Assembly: GCF_003610895.1 (NCBI RefSeq)
Contig: NZ_MCAS01000056.1
Coordinates: forward strand, 62,001-126,000
Length of the DNA: 64,000 bases
Source of the DNA: Paraburkholderia fungorum
Lineage (GTDB): Bacteria > Pseudomonadota > Gammaproteobacteria > Burkholderiales > Burkholderiaceae
Reading direction: 5' to 3'
Shown in pieces: positions 24,473 through 33,647 of this stretch (within the stretch, counting starts at the first letter, position 1; the number at the start of each line of letters is the position of its first letter). The translations under genes and the position numbers were made by a program. The notes beneath the pieces are model-generated. The model saw nothing but the letters and a program-made list of their open reading frames with translations, was not told the origin of the DNA and ran no database searches.

Positions 24473-25513
24473 TTACTGCTTGAACTTGACCCATACCTTG
24501 CTGCGCAACGCGAGCGCGGCCGGCGAGCAGAGCTTGAACGGACGGAAGCGGCTCGTCATGTCCTGCGGCGTATTGATCGCCGGGTCCTTGAACAGGGCGG
24601 CATCCATGAACTTGTCCGAACCGGCGATCGCATTGTTGTACTTGGTGAAGTTCGACGCCAGCGCGATATTCTCCGGCTGCATCATCCAGTTGATGAAGAT
24701 ATACGCCTCTTTCACGTTCTGCGCCTTCGACGGGATCGCGAAGTTGTCCATCCAGAAACGTACGCCCTCCTTAGGGTACACGTAGACAACCGAGGGCTTC
24801 TTTTCCTTCACGCGGAAATAGGCGCCGTTCCATTGCTCGTGCATGATCACTTCGCCCGCGATCATCCGCTCGATCGTGCCGTCGTTGTTGTAGGTCGCGA
24901 CCGAGGGTTTCTGCTTTTGCAGCAAGGCGAGAATCTTCTTCGCGTCCTCGGGGTTTTCCGTGCATTCGTTCAGACCGAGATACCACGCGGCATCCATGTA
25001 GACGTCTTCTTCCGAGTCGAGCATGCCGATCTTGCCCTTCAGTTCCGGAATCGGTTCAAAGAGGCTCTTCCAGCTGTCGGGCAGCTTGCCGCCGGGCACG
25101 CGCGCGGTGTCGTAGCTGAACCCTGTGGTGCCCCACATATACGGCATCGTGTAGTCACGCTTCGGATCGAACGACGGCGCATTGAACGGCGCCTTCACGT
25201 TCTTGAAGTTCGGCAACTGGCTGTGATCGAGTTTCATCAGCAGGCCGTCTTTCGCGAGGATCTGGATGTAGCTGTCGCTCGGCACGATCACGTCGTAGTT
25301 GCCGCTGCCGGCTTTGAGCTTCGCGGTGAGGGTGTCGTTGCCGTCGTAGGAATCGAGTGTCGCCTTGATGCCGGTGTCCTTCTCGAACTTCTGCAGCAGT
25401 TGCGGCGGATAGTAGTCGGACCAGTTCGCGAAGTGCAGCACGCCGGCCGCCTGACTCGCGCTCGCCACGCACAGTAGTGCCGCGCCCAATAGCTGTTGCT
25501 TGATGAATCGCAT
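24473..25513 (-). CDS. potF: polyamine ABC transporter substrate-binding protein
   Basis: Start placed at 25513 (MRFIKQQLLG) with AGAGGGTAACA before it; 346 residues. A signal peptide of about 22 residues ends SQA-AG. The mature start VLHFANWSDYYPPQLL and YDVIVPSDSYIQILAKDGLL are standard for PotF/SpuD-type proteins, and ANWSDY, WGTTGFSYD and the central DSEEDV region carry the residues that clamp polyamine amines. It delivers putrescine, spermidine or possibly acetylated polyamines to PotHI. It is followed by the three deacetylase genes, which suggests that acetylpolyamines are among its ligands. Confidence 0.88.
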   Translation of the reverse strand: MRFIKQQLLGAALLCVASASQAAGVLHFANWSDYYPPQLLQKFEKDTGIKATLDSYDGNDTLTAKLKAGSGNYDVIVPSDSYIQILAKDGLLMKLDHSQLPNFKNVKAPFNAPSFDPKRDYTMPYMWGTTGFSYDTARVPGGKLPDSWKSLFEPIPELKGKIGMLDSEEDVYMDAAWYLGLNECTENPEDAKKILALLQKQKPSVATYNNDGTIERMIAGEVIMHEQWNGAYFRVKEKKPSVVYVYPKEGVRFWMDNFAIPSKAQNVKEAYIFINWMMQPENIALASNFTKYNNAIAGSDKFMDAALFKDPAINTPQDMTSRFRPFKLCSPAALALRSKVWVKFKQ

Positions 25514-25568
25514 TGTTACCCTCTTTGTTTGTGATGATCTGGCAGCGCCATGATTAGCGGGCGGCGGC

Positions 25569-26357
25569 TCAGCGTTCCTTCCGCTTACCGACGAAATACG
25601 ACAGCACAACGAAGACAATCGAGACCGACAGGATGATCGAGGAGATCGCATTGATCTTTGGCGAGATGCCCATCTTGAGCGCGCCGAAGATATACACCGG
25701 CAGCGTGGTAGCGCCCGCGCCGGCAACGAAATAGGTAATGACGAAATCGTCCATCGAGGTGATGAAGGCGAGCATCGCGCCCGCCGTAATGCCCGGCAGC
25801 AGCAGCGGGAACGTCACGCGCCAGAAACTGCGCCACGGGCTCGCGTAGAGATCGGCTGCGACTTCGCGCAAACGCGGGTCGAGCGTGGTGAGGCGGGCGT
25901 GAATCGGCAGATAGGCAAACGGAATGCAGAACACCACGTGCGCGATCAGCACGGTGAACAGGCTCAATTCAAGTGAAACGAATGAGAAGAACATCAGCGT
26001 GGCAACGGCGGTGACGATCTCCGGCACCATCAAGGGCAGACCGATCAGGCTCTTCACCGCATCCTGCCCGCGTAGCGGGCGGCCATTGAGCGCAAGAGCC
26101 GTGAGCGTGGCGACGGTCGTCGAGATGAGCATCGCGAAGCTGGCGACGATCAACGAATTCTTCGCGGCGCGCACGATGCCGTCGTCCTGCCAGACCTGGG
26201 CATACCAGCTAAAACTGAAACCCTGCCAGACGGTTGCCGACTGCCCGCTATTGAAACTGAGCAGCACCAGCACGACGATCGGCACATACAGGAAGGCGAA
26301 AAAGACCCATGCCGCCGGCCGCACCCCGGTAAAACGCCATAACGGATTGCTCGTCAT
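25569..26357 (-). CDS. potI: polyamine ABC transporter permease, PotI type
   Basis: Protein of 262 residues with six predicted membrane segments. The EAA loop (REVAADLYASPWRSFWRVTFPLLLPGI by region, residues about 165-190) that contacts the ATPase is present. Its ATG overlaps the stop of potH (bases 26354-26357), so the two permeases are coupled. Together they form the inner-membrane channel of the polyamine importer. Confidence 0.9.
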   Translation of the reverse strand: MTSNPLWRFTGVRPAAWVFFAFLYVPIVVLVLLSFNSGQSATVWQGFSFSWYAQVWQDDGIVRAAKNSLIVASFAMLISTTVATLTALALNGRPLRGQDAVKSLIGLPLMVPEIVTAVATLMFFSFVSLELSLFTVLIAHVVFCIPFAYLPIHARLTTLDPRLREVAADLYASPWRSFWRVTFPLLLPGITAGAMLAFITSMDDFVITYFVAGAGATTLPVYIFGALKMGISPKINAISSIILSVSIVFVVLSYFVGKRKER

Positions 26358-27304
26358 ACGCGCCCTCCTCGCACCACGCGGCGCGCTCGCATGCTGTTGT
26401 AAAAGAGCGCGAGCAGCACGAGCGTCAGCAGCGTGAACGAGAGTGCCGCGCCGAACGGCCAGTCGTGCTGCGAGCCGAACTGCAACTGGATCAGGTTGCC
26501 GATCATCAGCGATTTGCCGCCGCCGAGCAGGTCCGGCACGATATACGCGCCGAGCGCGGGCACGAATACCAGCACGCAGCCCGACACGATGCCGGGCATG
26601 GCGAGCGGTACGACCACCCGGCGCAACGCGAGCCAGCGGTTCGCGCCGAGATCGAACGCGGCTTCCACGAGTTTCCAGTCCATCTTCTCGAGCGTCGTGT
26701 AGATCGGCAGCACCATGAACGGCACGAACGAATACAGCAGGCCAATCGCGACCGCGGTGTCGCTGTAGAGAATGCCGAGCGAGCCATGAAAACCGAACAG
26801 GCCGCGCGCGCTGTCAATCAGGCCACCGTCGCGCAGCAGCAGCATCCATGCGTAGACGCGCACCAACTGGTTGGTCCAGAACGGCACCGACACCAGCATG
26901 AGCAGCGTATTGCGGCGCTTTTCCGGTTGCAGCGCGATGTACAGCGCGGTCGGAAAGCCGATCAGCAGGCAACCCGCCGTGGTGAAAAGCGACAACAGGA
27001 TCGAACGCTGGAAGATCCGCAGATAGTCGGCGTTGAAGACCATCTGATCGTCGAAATCGCGCTCGTAGAGAAACTTGATGTAGCCATGCGGCGAGAACTT
27101 GCCCCACACGACGCCGCCGTAATCGCCGGACACGGAAACCGACACTACGGCCATGATCAGCATCGGCAGCACCATCCCGCCGATCAGGATCACGAGCGCC
27201 GGACTGAGCATGCGCCAGCGATGTCCGTCACGCGCGGGCGCTGCCGAGGCGAAAGCGCTGCTGGGCGTCGTAACCGCGGCCGGTTGCAAGGGGTTGGCGC
27301 TCAT
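26354..27304 (-). CDS. potH: polyamine ABC transporter permease, PotH type
   Basis: The start is set at 27304 (MSANPLQPAAV), where ATGA overlaps the potG stop; 316 residues. A short cytoplasmic tail, first membrane segment at about 32-55, a periplasmic loop with GDYGGVVWGKFSPHGY, then five more segments. The EAA loop lies around FDLGANRWLALRRVVVPLAMPG. It pairs with PotI. The neighbouring order potG-H-I-F is that of the E. coli putrescine importer except that potF comes last. Confidence 0.9.
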   Translation of the reverse strand: MSANPLQPAAVTTPSSAFASAAPARDGHRWRMLSPALVILIGGMVLPMLIMAVVSVSVSGDYGGVVWGKFSPHGYIKFLYERDFDDQMVFNADYLRIFQRSILLSLFTTAGCLLIGFPTALYIALQPEKRRNTLLMLVSVPFWTNQLVRVYAWMLLLRDGGLIDSARGLFGFHGSLGILYSDTAVAIGLLYSFVPFMVLPIYTTLEKMDWKLVEAAFDLGANRWLALRRVVVPLAMPGIVSGCVLVFVPALGAYIVPDLLGGGKSLMIGNLIQLQFGSQHDWPFGAALSFTLLTLVLLALFYNSMRARRVVRGGRV

Positions 27305-28476
27305 GCCTGCATCACGCGCAATGCGTCCTGCGGAATGCACACGTCCACCTGCGCGCCGATCGTGAAACTCAACTGTGCGCCGGGACGATTCTGTGCCCGC
27401 ACGCGCAGCAAGGGCTGCCGTTCGCAGACGACGTGATACAGCGTGTCGGTGCCCATATAGACGATGTTGTCGATGCACCCGGCAAGGCTGATCACGTCGG
27501 CCGTAGCGCCCCTGCCCTGCTCCGCGAGCCACATATGCTCCGGGCGCACGGCGAGCGTGAGCGTGCCCGCTGCCGGCGCGTCGCCGTTCAACGCAACGCG
27601 TTGTCCGCCGGCCAAAGCGATTTCGCCGCCGCGTCCCGCCTGCGCCTCCAGAAAATTCGTGTCGCCGATAAAATCCGCCACGAAGCGATTGAGCGGCCGG
27701 TCGTAGATGTCCGTCGGCGTGCCGATCTGCTGCACGCGCCCGCCATGCATCACGGCGATGCGGTCGGACATGGTCAGCGCTTCTTCCTGATCGTGTGTCA
27801 CGAACAGGAATGTGATGCCGGTCTCGCGTTGCAGGCGCTTCAGTTCCACCTGCATTTCCTTGCGTAGTTTCAGATCGAGCGCGGAGAGCGATTCGTCAAG
27901 CAGCAGCACGCGTGGCCGGTTGGCGAGCGCACGGGCCAATGCCACGCGCTGCTGCTGACCGCCGGACAATTGATGCGGCTTGCGCGCGCCGAACTCGCCG
28001 AGCTTCACGAGATCGAGCATCTCGCGCACCGTCTGCGTGATTTTTGCTTTCGGCTGACGCTGCATCTCCAGACCGAACGCGATGTTCTGCGCGACGGTTA
28101 AATGCGGGAACAGCGTATAGCTCTGAAACACCGTATTGACCGGCCGCTGAAACGGCAAACGGCCAACCAGCGATTGACCGTCCAGCAGAATCTCGCCTGC
28201 GCTCGGCTGCTCGAATCCGGCGATCAGGCGCAGCAAGGTGGTCTTGCCGCAACCGCTCGGCCCAAGCAGGGTGAAGAATTCGTTTTCCTGAATGTCGATC
28301 GAGACGTTATCGAGCGATGGTGTGGCGTTGCCCGGATACACCATCGTCACGCCGGACACTTCGACGCAACGGTTGGCCGCCGTTTTCGCGATGACCCTGG
28401 ACACCGAAGCGGCTTCACAGGACGCGTCATCGTTCAGCCCGTCGAGCCCGGTCACATTCGTGGATACGATGTTCAA
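27301..28476 (-). CDS. potG: polyamine ABC transporter ATP-binding protein, TTG start
   Basis: Start chosen at a TTG at 28476, because a strong AGGAGG lies seven bases before it and no ATG fits; the TTG overlaps the aguB stop. The product has 391 residues. Walker A is GPSGCGKTT, the signature LSGGQQQRVALARAL, Walker B VLLLDESLSALD, switch His in FVTHDQEEAL. The C-terminal TOBE region runs from about 300 to 390. It energises PotHI. A 40-residue N-terminal extension precedes the ATPase core, longer than in E. coli PotG. Confidence 0.92.
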   Translation of the reverse strand: MNIVSTNVTGLDGLNDDASCEAASVSRVIAKTAANRCVEVSGVTMVYPGNATPSLDNVSIDIQENEFFTLLGPSGCGKTTLLRLIAGFEQPSAGEILLDGQSLVGRLPFQRPVNTVFQSYTLFPHLTVAQNIAFGLEMQRQPKAKITQTVREMLDLVKLGEFGARKPHQLSGGQQQRVALARALANRPRVLLLDESLSALDLKLRKEMQVELKRLQRETGITFLFVTHDQEEALTMSDRIAVMHGGRVQQIGTPTDIYDRPLNRFVADFIGDTNFLEAQAGRGGEIALAGGQRVALNGDAPAAGTLTLAVRPEHMWLAEQGRGATADVISLAGCIDNIVYMGTDTLYHVVCERQPLLRVRAQNRPGAQLSFTIGAQVDVCIPQDALRVMQA

Positions 28477-29366
28477 GGTGCACCCTCCTGGGTCCGGTGT
28501 TCGCCATCGCTCGTCGCGAGGATGCCGTAGCAGGCCGGACGCCGGTCGCGAAACACCCCCCAGGCATGACGCGTTGCGGCGAGCGCATCCAGATCGAAAC
28601 GATGCAGCAGGATCGCGGGTTCGTCGCGCCCGGCTTTCTGCACCTGTTCGCCATACTGATCCGCGATGAACGACGAGCCGTAGTAGCGCTGCGGGAAGTC
28701 GCGGCCCTGCTCGCGGCCGGTACGGTTCGCCGCGATCAGCGGCACGAGGTTCGCGCCCGCGTGACCCTGCATCACACGCTGCCAGTGCGCGCTGCTGTCG
28801 AGCGAGGGGTCTTGCGGTTCGCTGCCGATCGCAGTCGGATAGAACAGCAGTTCGGCGCCGAGCAGCGCCATCGCGCGGGCCGTCTCCGGGAACCACTGGT
28901 CCCAGCAGATACCTACGCCAAGCGTGCCGTAGCGCGTCGGCCAGACGCGAAAGCCGGTGTCGCCGGGCGTGAAGTAGTACTTCTCGCTATAGCCCGGGCC
29001 GTCGGGGATATGGGTTTTGCGGTAGCGGCCGAGCACGCGGCCATCGGCGTCGATCATCGCCATCGTGTTGAAGAAGACGTTGCCGGCCCGTTCGAAGAAG
29101 CTGATCGGCAGGACCACGTTCAACTCGGCCGCGACCCGGCTAAAGCGCGTGATGGCCGGATGGCCCTCGAACGGCAGCGCATGGCGGAAGTGCTTTGAGT
29201 CCTGTTCGGTGCAGAAGTACGGCAACTCGAACAACTCGGGCAGCAGAATCACCTGTGCGCCCTGTGCCGCCGCTTCACGCACGAGGTGCTCAGCCTCGGC
29301 GAGATTCGCCTCGCGATCCCATCCGGGTACGGCCAACTGGATTGCCGCCACGCTGACAGCGCGCAT
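28473..29366 (-). CDS. aguB: N-carbamoylputrescine amidase
   Basis: Protein of 297 residues, nitrilase superfamily. The catalytic triad is Glu44 (LPELFELPYF), Lys117 (GRYRKTHIPDG) and Cys154 (GICWDQWFPE). The PTAIGSEPQDPSLDSSAHW and MQGHAGANLVPLIAANR segments are diagnostic of AguB, which turns N-carbamoylputrescine into putrescine, CO2 and ammonia. It is first in the operon, ahead of potGHIF and the deacetylases. The usual partner, agmatine deiminase AguA, is not in this window. A promoter should lie in 29367-29553. Confidence 0.9.
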   Translation of the reverse strand: MRAVSVAAIQLAVPGWDREANLAEAEHLVREAAAQGAQVILLPELFELPYFCTEQDSKHFRHALPFEGHPAITRFSRVAAELNVVLPISFFERAGNVFFNTMAMIDADGRVLGRYRKTHIPDGPGYSEKYYFTPGDTGFRVWPTRYGTLGVGICWDQWFPETARAMALLGAELLFYPTAIGSEPQDPSLDSSAHWQRVMQGHAGANLVPLIAANRTGREQGRDFPQRYYGSSFIADQYGEQVQKAGRDEPAILLHRFDLDALAATRHAWGVFRDRRPACYGILATSDGEHRTQEGAP

Positions 29367-29553
29367 CTCGTGTCTCCCATGTATTCGTCTGGGAAAATTC
29401 TGCCCGAGGTGCGCGAGTGAGCGATAACGGAGAAGCGGTCATTGAGGGGATAAATGTGGCCAATGTGGCCAGGGCCGTTGAAGGTCGGCGGCGCAGCGCG
29501 TAGCCGTGCCGCCGGGGTCCCGGCCTCGAAGTGAGTTTCGACAGAACCGCCCG

Positions 29554-30591
29554 CTAGGCGCAGCGGTAATCACTCGGGCAATGGCCGGTCCAACGGCGGA
29601 ACGCATGCCGGAAGCCTGCCGTTTCGCTATAGCCGAGCCGCTCGGCGATATCCGACATCGACAGCCGCGTACGCACCAGGTAGTCGAGCGCGAGATCGTG
29701 GCGCACGCGGTCGAGCAGCGCCTGGAACGCCGAGCCGCTGCCCGCCAGACGCCGCCTGAGGGTGCGTTCCGACACGCACAGCGCATCGGCGAGCGCGCGC
29801 AGCGAACCGTAGCGGCAGGGGTCGGAATACAGCAGGCGCAGGCTGCGCGCGGTGACGTCATTGCCCGCCGCGGTGGCCCATTCGCGCTCGAGTTGCGCGC
29901 ATTGCTGGCGCGACATCAGATAGCTCACCGGCTCGGCCAGCGGCAACGGTTCGTCGAGCCAGCTGGCCGGAAAAATCAGGGCGTTTTCGGCGGCGTCGAA
30001 AGTGGCGTGACGGCCGATGCGCTCTTCATAGGCATCCGCATGAGCCGGTGCGCCGAACGTCACTTCCAGTGCGGCAGGCGCGCGCCGCGCCGACAGCACG
30101 TCACAGACGATCGCCCACATCGACGCGAGACACATGTCGGTATTGATCACACCGAGGTCCGGCCGGTAGTGATAATCGGCCGCGACGATCGCCGCGTCCT
30201 GCGCGTTGCGCCGCAGCGAAACCTTGAAGTAGCTCCCGAGCAGTACGGGAAAGTCCTGGGCGCATTGCAGTGCGTCGCCCAGCGTCGGACTTACCAGCAT
30301 GGCGTAACCGAGGATGCCGTAGCTCGAAATATGCATGGCGCGGCCAATGTCGAGACCAATGCGCGTATCGCCGCAGGCGCGCAGCGCGTTGGCGAACACG
30401 ATCAGCTCCTGAGCATGTGTGACAAGCCCGGACGGCTGCCGCAGATCGCCCGCGCCCACGCCGCTTCCCGCCAGCAGCACGTCGGCGTCGATCCCCTGCC
30501 GTTCCAGCAAGGAGACGGCAGCGGCAATCGTATGCAGGGTCGCGACGCATTGGGCCGGCGACGGGCGTTGCGAACACGGTGCATCGGTCAT
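29554..30591 (-). CDS. AraC-family transcriptional regulator (arabinose-binding-type N-terminal domain)
   Basis: Protein of 345 residues. The C-terminal double HTH has LRALADALCVSERTLRRRLAGSG and MSDIAERLGYSETAGFRHAFRRWTGHCPSDYR. The N-terminal half belongs to the Arabinose_bd type seen in OruR-like regulators of amine and amino-acid catabolism. It lies between the aguB-pot operon and puuA and is divergent from puuA, so it probably controls one or both. The inducer is unknown, perhaps a polyamine. Confidence 0.87.
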   Translation of the reverse strand: MTDAPCSQRPSPAQCVATLHTIAAAVSLLERQGIDADVLLAGSGVGAGDLRQPSGLVTHAQELIVFANALRACGDTRIGLDIGRAMHISSYGILGYAMLVSPTLGDALQCAQDFPVLLGSYFKVSLRRNAQDAAIVAADYHYRPDLGVINTDMCLASMWAIVCDVLSARRAPAALEVTFGAPAHADAYEERIGRHATFDAAENALIFPASWLDEPLPLAEPVSYLMSRQQCAQLEREWATAAGNDVTARSLRLLYSDPCRYGSLRALADALCVSERTLRRRLAGSGSAFQALLDRVRHDLALDYLVRTRLSMSDIAERLGYSETAGFRHAFRRWTGHCPSDYRCA

Positions 30592-30626
30592 GGGCGGCTC
30601 TCAGGTTGCCTCGATGAACCGATGAT

Positions 30627-30677
30627 ATTTGATCAAATTTCCCAAAAGAAAAAATCCGTGTCATGATTTGATCAAAT
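30627..30677. promoter_or_regulatory. two ATTTGATCAAAT palindromes between the AraC gene and puuA
   Basis: The same 12-base perfect palindrome ATTTGATCAAAT occurs at 30627-30638 and 30666-30677, 39 bases apart centre to centre, near four helical turns. The second is extended to GATTTGATCAAATC and is nested inside flanking TCATGA repeats at 30661 and 30679. Two identical sites in a divergent promoter suggest cooperative binding of a dimeric regulator. The locally encoded GntR protein (33648) is the best candidate because its class binds short A+T-rich palindromes; the AraC protein is less likely to use one. Confidence 0.6.
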
Positions 30678-30777
30678 CTCATGATGCAAAACGTCCAGCT
30701 TTCCCGAACGGGCAGCGCGTCGCGCACGGTTTGCCGCCACGCTTCGCGCCGTCTTCATCAACCGACTGGAGTCAACC

Positions 30778-32127
30778 TTGCAAAGCGACCTACGCGACGA
30801 TCTACGTGAATTCCTGGAACATCACCACATCCACGAGGTGGAATGCGTGATACCGGATATGACGGGCGTTGCGCGCGGCAAGATCGTGCCGAAGAACCTG
30901 TTTCTCGCGGAAGGCAAGATGCACATGTCGAACGCGCTCCTGATGATCACGGTCAACGGCGAGTTCGCGGATTTCGAGCGCTTTGTCGGGCCGAGCGACC
31001 CGGACATGGTCTGCATTCCCGATCCCAACACGGTGCGGCTCGTGCCGTGGGCCATCGAGCAGGTCGCGGTGGTGATCCACGATTGCGTCGGACTGGACGG
31101 CGCGCCGATCGGCATTTCGCCACGCGCGGTGTTGCGCCGGGTGCTGAAGCTCTATGAGGAAAAAGGCTGGCGTCCGGTGGTCGCGCCCGAGATGGAGTTC
31201 TACCTGATCGCGCAGAACAAGAATCCGCATGAACCGCTGCGCCCGCCGCTTGGCCGCGCGGGGCGTCACGAAGCCGGGCGCCAGTCGTTTTCGATCGACG
31301 CCGTCAACGAATTCGATCCGTTCTTCCAGGACCTCTCGCGCTTTTGCGAGACCACGCGTCTCGGTGTCGAAACGCTTGTGCACGAAGTCGGCGCGGGGCA
31401 AATGGAGATCAACTTTTCTCACGGCGACGCGCTCGATCTCGCCGACCGCGTGTTCCTGTTCAAGCGCGCGGTGCGGGAAACCGCCTTCCGCCACGGCATT
31501 TTCGCGACTTTCATGGCCAAGCCCATGGAGCACGAGCCGGGTAGCGCGATGCACATTCATCAGAGCATCGTCGATCGCGAAACGGGCGCGAACATCTTTT
31601 CGCTGCCCGATGGCACGGCCAGCCCGCTGTTTTTCAACTATATCGGCGGCCTGCAGAAATACATGCCGCAAGCCATGCCGATGTTCGCGCCCTACGTGAA
31701 CTCCTACCGGCGCCTGTCGCGTTTTACGGCGGCGCCGATCAACGTGCGCTGGGGTTACGACAACCGCACCTGCGGCATCCGCGTGCCGAATTCCGGCCCG
31801 GACGGCCGGCGGCTCGAAAATCGCGTGCCGGGCGTCGACGTCAATCCGTATCTGGCAATGGCGGCTACCCTCGCCTGCGGCTATCTCGGCATGGTCGAAA
31901 AGCAGGAAGCGTCGGCGCCGATGGTCGAAAGCGCCTACGACCTCGAATATGAATTGCCGCGCGGTCTCGAAGATGCCCTCAAGGCGCTCCTGAAGTGCAC
32001 CGAACTCGCGGATGTGCTCGGCGAGAACTTCGTACACGCCTATTGCTCGGTGAAGGAAAAGGAGTTCGAGACCTTCTCGCAAGGCATTACCGCGTGGGAG
32101 CGCGAACATCTGCAACTGCTCGTCTGA
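30778..32127 (+). CDS. puuA: glutamine synthetase family protein, probable gamma-glutamylputrescine synthetase, TTG start
   Basis: Start is the TTG at 30778 with GGAG seven bases before it; 449 residues. Glutamine synthetase beta-grasp and catalytic domains are complete: EMEFYLI (metal-binding Glu), GAGQMEINF, HEPGSAMHIHQS, and NRTCGIRVP (Arg of the glutamate site). The adenylylation Tyr region of GlnA is missing and the length is that of PuuA-like proteins. It would ligate glutamate to putrescine, the first step of the gamma-glutamyl route. The neighbours (importer, aminotransferase) support this, but other amine acceptors are possible. Confidence 0.8.
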   Translation: MQSDLRDDLREFLEHHHIHEVECVIPDMTGVARGKIVPKNLFLAEGKMHMSNALLMITVNGEFADFERFVGPSDPDMVCIPDPNTVRLVPWAIEQVAVVIHDCVGLDGAPIGISPRAVLRRVLKLYEEKGWRPVVAPEMEFYLIAQNKNPHEPLRPPLGRAGRHEAGRQSFSIDAVNEFDPFFQDLSRFCETTRLGVETLVHEVGAGQMEINFSHGDALDLADRVFLFKRAVRETAFRHGIFATFMAKPMEHEPGSAMHIHQSIVDRETGANIFSLPDGTASPLFFNYIGGLQKYMPQAMPMFAPYVNSYRRLSRFTAAPINVRWGYDNRTCGIRVPNSGPDGRRLENRVPGVDVNPYLAMAATLACGYLGMVEKQEASAPMVESAYDLEYELPRGLEDALKALLKCTELADVLGENFVHAYCSVKEKEFETFSQGITAWEREHLQLLV

Positions 32128-32151
32128 GCGCGGGCGGCCGATAGGAACACG

Positions 32152-33537
32152 ATGGCAACGTCACTGGAGAAGCAGGATTTGAATACCCGCCATGGCATCA
32201 ACTGGGAGCGCGCGCAAGCGCTCGTCGAACGGGAACGCCGCGCATTCGCGCAGGCCATGCCGACTTCGCGCGTGTTATCCGAACGCGCCGCGCGCCACCT
32301 GTTGTTCGGCGTGCCGCTGCACTGGATGAACGACTGGTCGACGCCCTTCTCGCTTTACGTCGATCAGGCGCGCGGCGCCTCGTTTACCGACGTGGACGGC
32401 CATTGCTATGCCGACTTCTGCCTTGGCGACACAGGTGCGATGTTCGGCCATTCGCCGGCTCCCTTGGCGCGCGCACTGGCCGCCCAGGCCGAGCGCGGCT
32501 TGACGACCATGCTCCCGGGCGAGGACGCGGCGTGGGTCGGCGAAGAACTCGCCCGCCGTTTCGGGCTGCCCTACTGGCAGTTCGCGATGACGGCGAGCGA
32601 CGCCAACCGCTTCGCGCTGCGCTGGGCACGCGCGGCGACCGGGCGCCGTCAGATCGTGATTTTCAACGGCTGCTATCACGGCACCGTGGACGACGTGTTC
32701 GTCGATCTCGTCGACGGCAAGCCGCAGCAACGCGACAGCCTGATCGGCCAGGTGCACGACCTGCTTGAAGGCACCCGCGTGATCGAATTCAACGATCTCG
32801 CCGCGCTGGAGAACGTGCTGAAAGACGGTGACGTGGCCTGCGTGCTGGCCGAACCCGCAATGACCAACATCGGCATGGTGCTGCCCGAAGCGCACTACTG
32901 GCGCGAGGCGCACGCGCTCATGCGCCGCTACGGCACGCTGCTCGCGATCGACGAAACCCACACCATCAGCTGCGGACCGGGCGGTTACTCGAAGGCCCAC
33001 GGCCTCGAACCCGACCTGTTCATCCTCGGCAAACCGGTGGGCGGCGGCTTTCCGTGCGCGGTGTACGGTTTCAGCGCCGAGCTGGCGGCCCGCGCGCAGC
33101 ACGCCAAGCGCAGCGCACCGCCGGGCCACTCCGGCATCGGCACCACGCTGACCGCCAATATGCTGGCCATGAGCGCGATCCGCGCAACGCTCGCCGAGGT
33201 GATGACCGACGCCGCCTACGATCACATGTTCGCGCTCGCGGAGCAGATCGAAGCCGGCCTGAAAAGCGCGATCGCGCGGCATGGTCTCGCGTGGTGCGTG
33301 ACACGCGTCGGCGCCCGCACCGAATTCCAGTTCTCGCCGACTCCGCCGCGCAATGGCACCGAGGCCGGCCGCCAGCTCGATCCGGAACTGGAACATGTCG
33401 TGCATCTGTATCTGCTTAATCGCGGCGTACTGATCACGCCGTTTCACAACATGATCCTGGTATGCCCCGACACGTCGGCGGCCGACGTCGACAAACTGGT
33501 TTCCACCTTCGACGCGTGCCTCGCCGAACTGACCTGA
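32152..33537 (+). CDS. class III PLP-dependent aminotransferase
   Basis: Protein of 461 residues, 24 bases after puuA. Fold-type I class III features: GDTGAMFGHSPAP near the N-terminus, the TASDANRFALRWARAATG cofactor phosphate region, LLAIDETHTI (Asp that pairs with the pyridine nitrogen), and LGKPVGGGFPCAVYG containing the Schiff-base Lys. It resembles the glutamate-1-semialdehyde-aminomutase branch rather than PuuE/SpuC. In this position it probably transaminates putrescine, gamma-glutamylputrescine or 4-aminobutyrate. The exact donor is not determined. Confidence 0.83.
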   Translation: MATSLEKQDLNTRHGINWERAQALVERERRAFAQAMPTSRVLSERAARHLLFGVPLHWMNDWSTPFSLYVDQARGASFTDVDGHCYADFCLGDTGAMFGHSPAPLARALAAQAERGLTTMLPGEDAAWVGEELARRFGLPYWQFAMTASDANRFALRWARAATGRRQIVIFNGCYHGTVDDVFVDLVDGKPQQRDSLIGQVHDLLEGTRVIEFNDLAALENVLKDGDVACVLAEPAMTNIGMVLPEAHYWREAHALMRRYGTLLAIDETHTISCGPGGYSKAHGLEPDLFILGKPVGGGFPCAVYGFSAELAARAQHAKRSAPPGHSGIGTTLTANMLAMSAIRATLAEVMTDAAYDHMFALAEQIEAGLKSAIARHGLAWCVTRVGARTEFQFSPTPPRNGTEAGRQLDPELEHVVHLYLLNRGVLITPFHNMILVCPDTSAADVDKLVSTFDACLAELT

Positions 33538-33566
33538 GCCTGACCGGATCGAACCCGATCGAGCAC

Positions 33567-33588
33567 GGCCGACGCTAAACTGTCGGCC
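33567..33588 (+). terminator. hairpin after the aminotransferase gene
   Basis: Arms GGCCGAC and GTCGGCC enclose an eight-base loop, 30 bases past the aminotransferase stop. The following TTGCTGCTGCC is only weakly T-rich, so it may be a partial or Rho-assisted terminator separating puuA-aminotransferase from the GntR gene. Confidence 0.4.
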
Positions 33589-33647
33589 TTGCTGCTGCCT
33601 GTATGTTGCCTTTGCGTTGTATATTTCCGGCCCCTGCTTCGAGCTTT

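Noticed and set aside
23804..25477. Plus-strand ORF of 557 codons across paralogue 3 and potF
   Set aside because: Antisense to two genes with clear motifs, no ribosome site, shadow composition.
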